Position numbers and translations under genes: made by a program. From NCBI RefSeq assembly GCF_964259225.1, contig NZ_CAXVKN010000031.1: a stretch of DNA of 25,402 nucleotides; one strand, 5' to 3'. The stretch comes from Catenibacterium mitsuoka_A. GTDB taxonomy: Bacteria; Bacillota_I; Bacilli_A; Erysipelotrichales; Coprobacillaceae. Within the stretch, counting starts at the first letter, position 1. Each line of letters starts with the position of its first letter. Below the pieces are notes generated by a model that worked only from the letters and a program-made list of their open reading frames with translations, did no database searches and was not told the DNA's origin. This document shows positions 22,824 through 25,402 of the stretch, piece by piece.

Positions 22824-23615
22824 GTGAAGAGAATTTTTGTCATGTCTGATTTACATGGACAATTTGTGTTATTGCAGCTGATGCTCAATAAGATTCAATT
22901 CACTGATGAAGATGAGTTATATATCCTAGGTGATATTATGGATCGTGGTCCTAATTCAATTGATATATATTACTTTGTGAAAGCAATGCCTAATGTTCAT
23001 ATGATCAAGGGTAATCATGAAATCATGATGAGACAATCTTTAGCAGCCAGCTTAAAATATAATGATTTAGATTCTGATTTGAATAATGCATATCGTTTAT
23101 GGAAACAAAATGGTGCCACAGGTACTGTAAATAGTATAAGAGAGTTCTTACAGAAGGATTCTATTCCTTATGAGGAATATTTTGATATAAAGAAAGAGTT
23201 TGTACAGGAAATTATTGATTTCATTGATAGTCTACCTAACTATATAGAACTTGATTATCAGGGTAAGCATTATGTAATGGTGCATGCAGGAGTGGATCCT
23301 GAGGTAACCAATATAGAAGATAGTGATCCTGAATTACTTGCCTGGATTAGAGAATATTTCTATATGAATCCATGTAATCCTGAATATACTTATATATTTG
23401 GTCATACGCCTTTATGTTATGTGAATGATGATCATTCTTTTAATATCTGGTATGATCCTGATTATCATAATAAGATTGGTATTGATGGAGGACTCGCTGT
23501 GGCAGATAGAGGACAATTAAATTGTTTATGCTTAACAGATGGGACATCTTATAAGATACCTTATAAGGATGGTCAGCCAGGAGAATTACAACGCATTATA
23601 AAAGATTTAAAGTAA
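22824..23615 (+). CDS. PPP-family metallophosphatase (Ser/Thr phosphatase or ApaH-like)
   Basis: Calcineurin-like enzyme of the bacterial PPP group, 263 aa, cytoplasmic. The start is GTG at 22824, with AGGTGAG upstream; no ATG precedes the conserved core. All metal and phosphate motifs are intact: SDLHG (residues 8-12), GDIMDRGPN (36-44), KGNHE (62-66), VMVHAGVDP and FGHTPL. The GDxxDRG and GNHE forms place it with Ser/Thr protein phosphatases and diadenosine tetraphosphatases, which cannot be told apart from sequence. A lone gene between a divergent unknown gene and a convergent terminator; no partner kinase is nearby. Confidence 0.88.
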   Translation: MKRIFVMSDLHGQFVLLQLMLNKIQFTDEDELYILGDIMDRGPNSIDIYYFVKAMPNVHMIKGNHEIMMRQSLAASLKYNDLDSDLNNAYRLWKQNGATGTVNSIREFLQKDSIPYEEYFDIKKEFVQEIIDFIDSLPNYIELDYQGKHYVMVHAGVDPEVTNIEDSDPELLAWIREYFYMNPCNPEYTYIFGHTPLCYVNDDHSFNIWYDPDYHNKIGIDGGLAVADRGQLNCLCLTDGTSYKIPYKDGQPGELQRIIKDLK

Positions 23616-23638
23616 AACGGAAGGGCCCCCTTCCGTTT
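23615..23638. terminator. Convergent terminator between phosphatase and deoR-type gene
   Basis: A GC-rich stem, AAACGGAAGGG (23615-23625) with CCCTTCCGTTT (23628-23638), joins the two convergent genes. Its outer bases belong to both stop codons (23613-23615 and 23637-23639). The T-tails are imperfect on both strands. Confidence 0.85.
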
Positions 23639-24392
23639 ATTTGTTTTCTATAGTGAGTAATGTTTTATTTTCTGACAACAAATGTGTTTTAATATCTTCG
23701 GGAATATGATCATCAGTAATGATTGTATCAATACGTTCTTTTAACTGAAGAGGTACTACACCATGTGAATTGAACTTTTCACTTTCAGTTAAGACAATAA
23801 TATGTTCTGCCTGTTCAGCCATATCTCTGACAGCCTGCGCACGTAAATGATCACTATTTGTGAAACCTACACGAGGATTATAACCATCGGCACCAATAAA
23901 TAACTGGTCTACGCAGAAGTTTTGAGCACATTGTGCCACGATAGGTCCTACCATAACCTGTGAATCTTTCTGGTAAGCACCACCTAGAAGAATCACATTG
24001 GTATTCTTTTTATCGCGAATATACCCTGCAATAAAAGCACTGTTAGTCACAATAGTAACATCTAGTTTCTCTGATGCAATCGTATCTGCAAGAATCGCAC
24101 AGCAGCTCCCACTTTCAATCATGATGGTATCTCCATCATGAATAAGTTCTGCAGCCTTTTTCGCAATTCTTTTCTTTATTTCATAATGATACGCTAAGCG
24201 TCCATTGATATCATCTTTATTCGCAAGGATGGCATAGCCATGTCCTCTTTTAATAATCCCTTTTTCTTCAAGCGCATCTAAGTCTTTACGTATAGTGACA
24301 TTGGATACCCCAAGTATTTGAGATAATTCATTGACTTCTATTTTATTTTCTTTTGTAAGTAGTTCTAATATTTTGTTATAGCGGTCTTTCAT
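23637..24392 (-). CDS. DeoR-family transcriptional regulator
   Basis: Sugar-phosphate-responsive regulator, 251 aa, with GGAGG upstream of ATG 24392. It has the N-terminal DeoR helix-turn-helix (EVNELSQILGVSNVTIRKDL, about residues 18-37, then LEEKGIIKRGHGYA). The C-terminal DeoRC effector domain shows DGDTIMIESGSC, TIVTNS, LLGGAYQKDSQVMVGP, FIGADGYNP then GFTNSD, and LTESEKF. It follows the glycyl-radical activase gene by 28 nt on the same strand, so it is probably cotranscribed and may control the operon in response to its substrate. The effector is unknown. Confidence 0.9.
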   Translation of the reverse strand: MKDRYNKILELLTKENKIEVNELSQILGVSNVTIRKDLDALEEKGIIKRGHGYAILANKDDINGRLAYHYEIKKRIAKKAAELIHDGDTIMIESGSCCAILADTIASEKLDVTIVTNSAFIAGYIRDKKNTNVILLGGAYQKDSQVMVGPIVAQCAQNFCVDQLFIGADGYNPRVGFTNSDHLRAQAVRDMAEQAEHIIVLTESEKFNSHGVVPLQLKERIDTIITDDHIPEDIKTHLLSENKTLLTIENK

Positions 24393-24420
24393 AGATTACC
24401 TCCGCACTCATTATATTAAT

Positions 24421-25314
24421 CTAGAAGAAACAATTTAAGCCACACTTGATGAACTCATTTTGATAATCTACTAAATCTTCAGGATGTAATGCTTCCACTT
24501 CGTGAAGCTTATAGTCTTTACCGAGTAGCTTATATTTGTTTTCACCAAATTGATGGAATGGAAGAAGCTGTACATCTTTCGCACCTGCATCTTTAATACA
24601 TGATGCAAGTTCTTTCGCATCTTCTAATGTTTCATTAAAGCCAGGAATAACAGGTATTCTAGGTAATACATTCAGTCCCTGTTCAATAGCCCATTTGAAG
24701 TTCTTTTGAATGACTTCATTTGTGACATGTGTTCCCTTCTTATGCTTTATTGGATCAGCCTGTTTTACATCAAATAATAAGAGATCAAATAAAGGAGCTG
24801 CTTTCTTAAACTTCTCATGATCCACAATACCTGTTGTTTCAATCGCAAGATGAAGTCCTTTTTCTTTTAATGCATGGACAAGAGCCATCATGAAATCATA
24901 TTGCACCATGGCTTCTCCACCAGATAAAGTGACACCACCATTAGATTCTTCATAGAAATCAATATCCTGCATACATATATCAACAACTTCTTCTACTGTC
25001 TTGATTTCACCTTCCTGTGTTAAAGCTTTCCCAGGGCAGGCTTTGACACATTCCATACAATGATCACATGTTTTATGATCAATTCGAATCAAGCCATCTT
25101 CCATCTTTATAGCCCCTTTAGGACAGGTATGTACACATGTTTCACAACGGAGACATTTCTCATTATTGTATAAAACCTGAGGACTCACTGCCTGACTCTC
25201 AGGATTGGCACACCATTCACATCTTAATGGACATCCTTTAAAGAAGACTGTTGTACGAATACCAGGTCCATCATGAATACTAAATTTCTGTATATTAAAT
25301 ATAATTCCTTCCAT
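24421..25314 (-). CDS. Glycyl-radical enzyme activating protein (dicluster radical SAM)
   Basis: Radical SAM activase that generates the glycyl radical in a partner enzyme, 297 aa. The radical-SAM cluster motif CPLRCEWC supplies Cys28, 32 and 35 (CX3CX2C). It is followed by a ferredoxin-like insert with two 4Fe-4S motifs (Cys54/57/60/64 and Cys83/86/89/93). The SAM-binding LSGGEAM, IETTG and IPVIPGFNE segments follow. The insert separates it from classical pyruvate formate-lyase activase and resembles activases of the glycerol/choline/hydroxyproline-type enzymes. The start ATG at 25314 has GAGGG upstream. The enzyme it activates would be expected beyond the window edge. The downstream DeoR gene suggests a substrate-inducible operon. 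Confidence 0.92.
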   Translation of the reverse strand: MEGIIFNIQKFSIHDGPGIRTTVFFKGCPLRCEWCANPESQAVSPQVLYNNEKCLRCETCVHTCPKGAIKMEDGLIRIDHKTCDHCMECVKACPGKALTQEGEIKTVEEVVDICMQDIDFYEESNGGVTLSGGEAMVQYDFMMALVHALKEKGLHLAIETTGIVDHEKFKKAAPLFDLLLFDVKQADPIKHKKGTHVTNEVIQKNFKWAIEQGLNVLPRIPVIPGFNETLEDAKELASCIKDAGAKDVQLLPFHQFGENKYKLLGKDYKLHEVEALHPEDLVDYQNEFIKCGLNCFF

Positions 25315-25335
25315 ATCATATCCCTCTCGTATAAT

Positions 25336-25386
25336 ATGTACGTAATCAGTTAATGAATTTAATTAAATTCATCATTGATTGTACAT
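25336..25386. repeat. Large interrupted inverted repeat upstream of the activase
   Basis: The core is a perfect 20-bp palindrome at 25353-25372 (ATGAATTTAA/TTAAATTCAT). Beyond small unpaired stretches the arms continue with AATCA/TGATT and ATGTAC/GTACAT, spanning about 51 bp. No T-run follows on the minus strand, so it is not an obvious terminator. It may be an operator (for example for the DeoR-type regulator) or a structured leader. Confidence 0.75.
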
Positions 25387-25402
25387 TCTAATTTCTAGAT
25401 AA

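Noticed and set aside
24393..24420. Separate promoter for the DeoR gene (TATAAT in the gap after the activase).
   Set aside because: No acceptable -35 hexamer lies 16-18 bp upstream, and the 28-nt gap fits cotranscription with the activase.

Overview
This window comes from a low-GC Firmicute. AT-rich code, strong AGGAGG-type ribosome binding sites, perfect-consensus vegetative promoters, HrcA/CIRCE heat-shock control, RNase J and a PerR-rubrerythrin pair all fit. Rubrerythrin and a glycyl-radical-enzyme activase point to an anaerobe, probably a gut bacterium of the Erysipelotrichia or Clostridia type. No species is assigned, because that would need a database search. Most of the window is ordinary, densely packed chromosomal backbone; only the first ~700 bases look like accessory DNA.

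Layout. 1-375 is the decayed 3' end of an IS110-family transposase. 376-741 is non-coding, with a hairpin, an array of short repeats phased at 33 bp, and the opp terminator. 742-6363 (minus) is the oligopeptide ABC importer oppABCDF, with an internal hairpin terminator after oppA. 6603-7754 (minus) holds an MscS-type channel and thioredoxin, divergent from degV (7871-8731, plus). 8860-11402 is RNase J, coupled by a 1-nt overlap to a membrane-anchored metallophosphoesterase whose metal ligands are partly replaced. 11487-12509 is a flippase-like membrane protein. 12566-14544 is groES-groEL behind a perfect promoter flanked by two CIRCE-like operators.

14568-16546 (minus) encodes a PLP aminotransferase and a YdjC/ChbG deacetylase. 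16642-19217 (plus) is a tightly overlapping run: aroE, an XTP/dITP pyrophosphatase, trmL and a DUF1461 membrane protein. 19278-20737 is a one-carbon folate pair, fchA-folD. 20761-20949 (minus) is a tiny membrane protein. 21030-22026 (minus) is perR-rbr behind a Per-box-like palindrome. 22103-22708 (minus) is an unrecognised protein, 22824-23615 (plus) a PPP-type phosphatase, and 23637-25314 (minus) a DeoR regulator downstream of a dicluster glycyl-radical activase. The window ends in a large inverted repeat upstream of that activase.

How genes work together. The most informative pair is fchA-folD. FolD keeps its dehydrogenase architecture but has Ala where the cyclohydrolase Lys belongs and Leu where its partner Gln belongs. 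The overlapping upstream gene encodes a protein of the cyclodeaminase/cyclohydrolase family, so the two FolD activities appear to be split between neighbouring proteins. perR-rbr is a self-contained peroxide-defence unit. The activase-deoR pair is probably the tail of a glycyl-radical-enzyme operon whose enzyme lies outside the window. No wholly new defence or mobile system was seen; the most unusual signals are the FolD substitutions, the degenerate phosphoesterase and the phased repeats.
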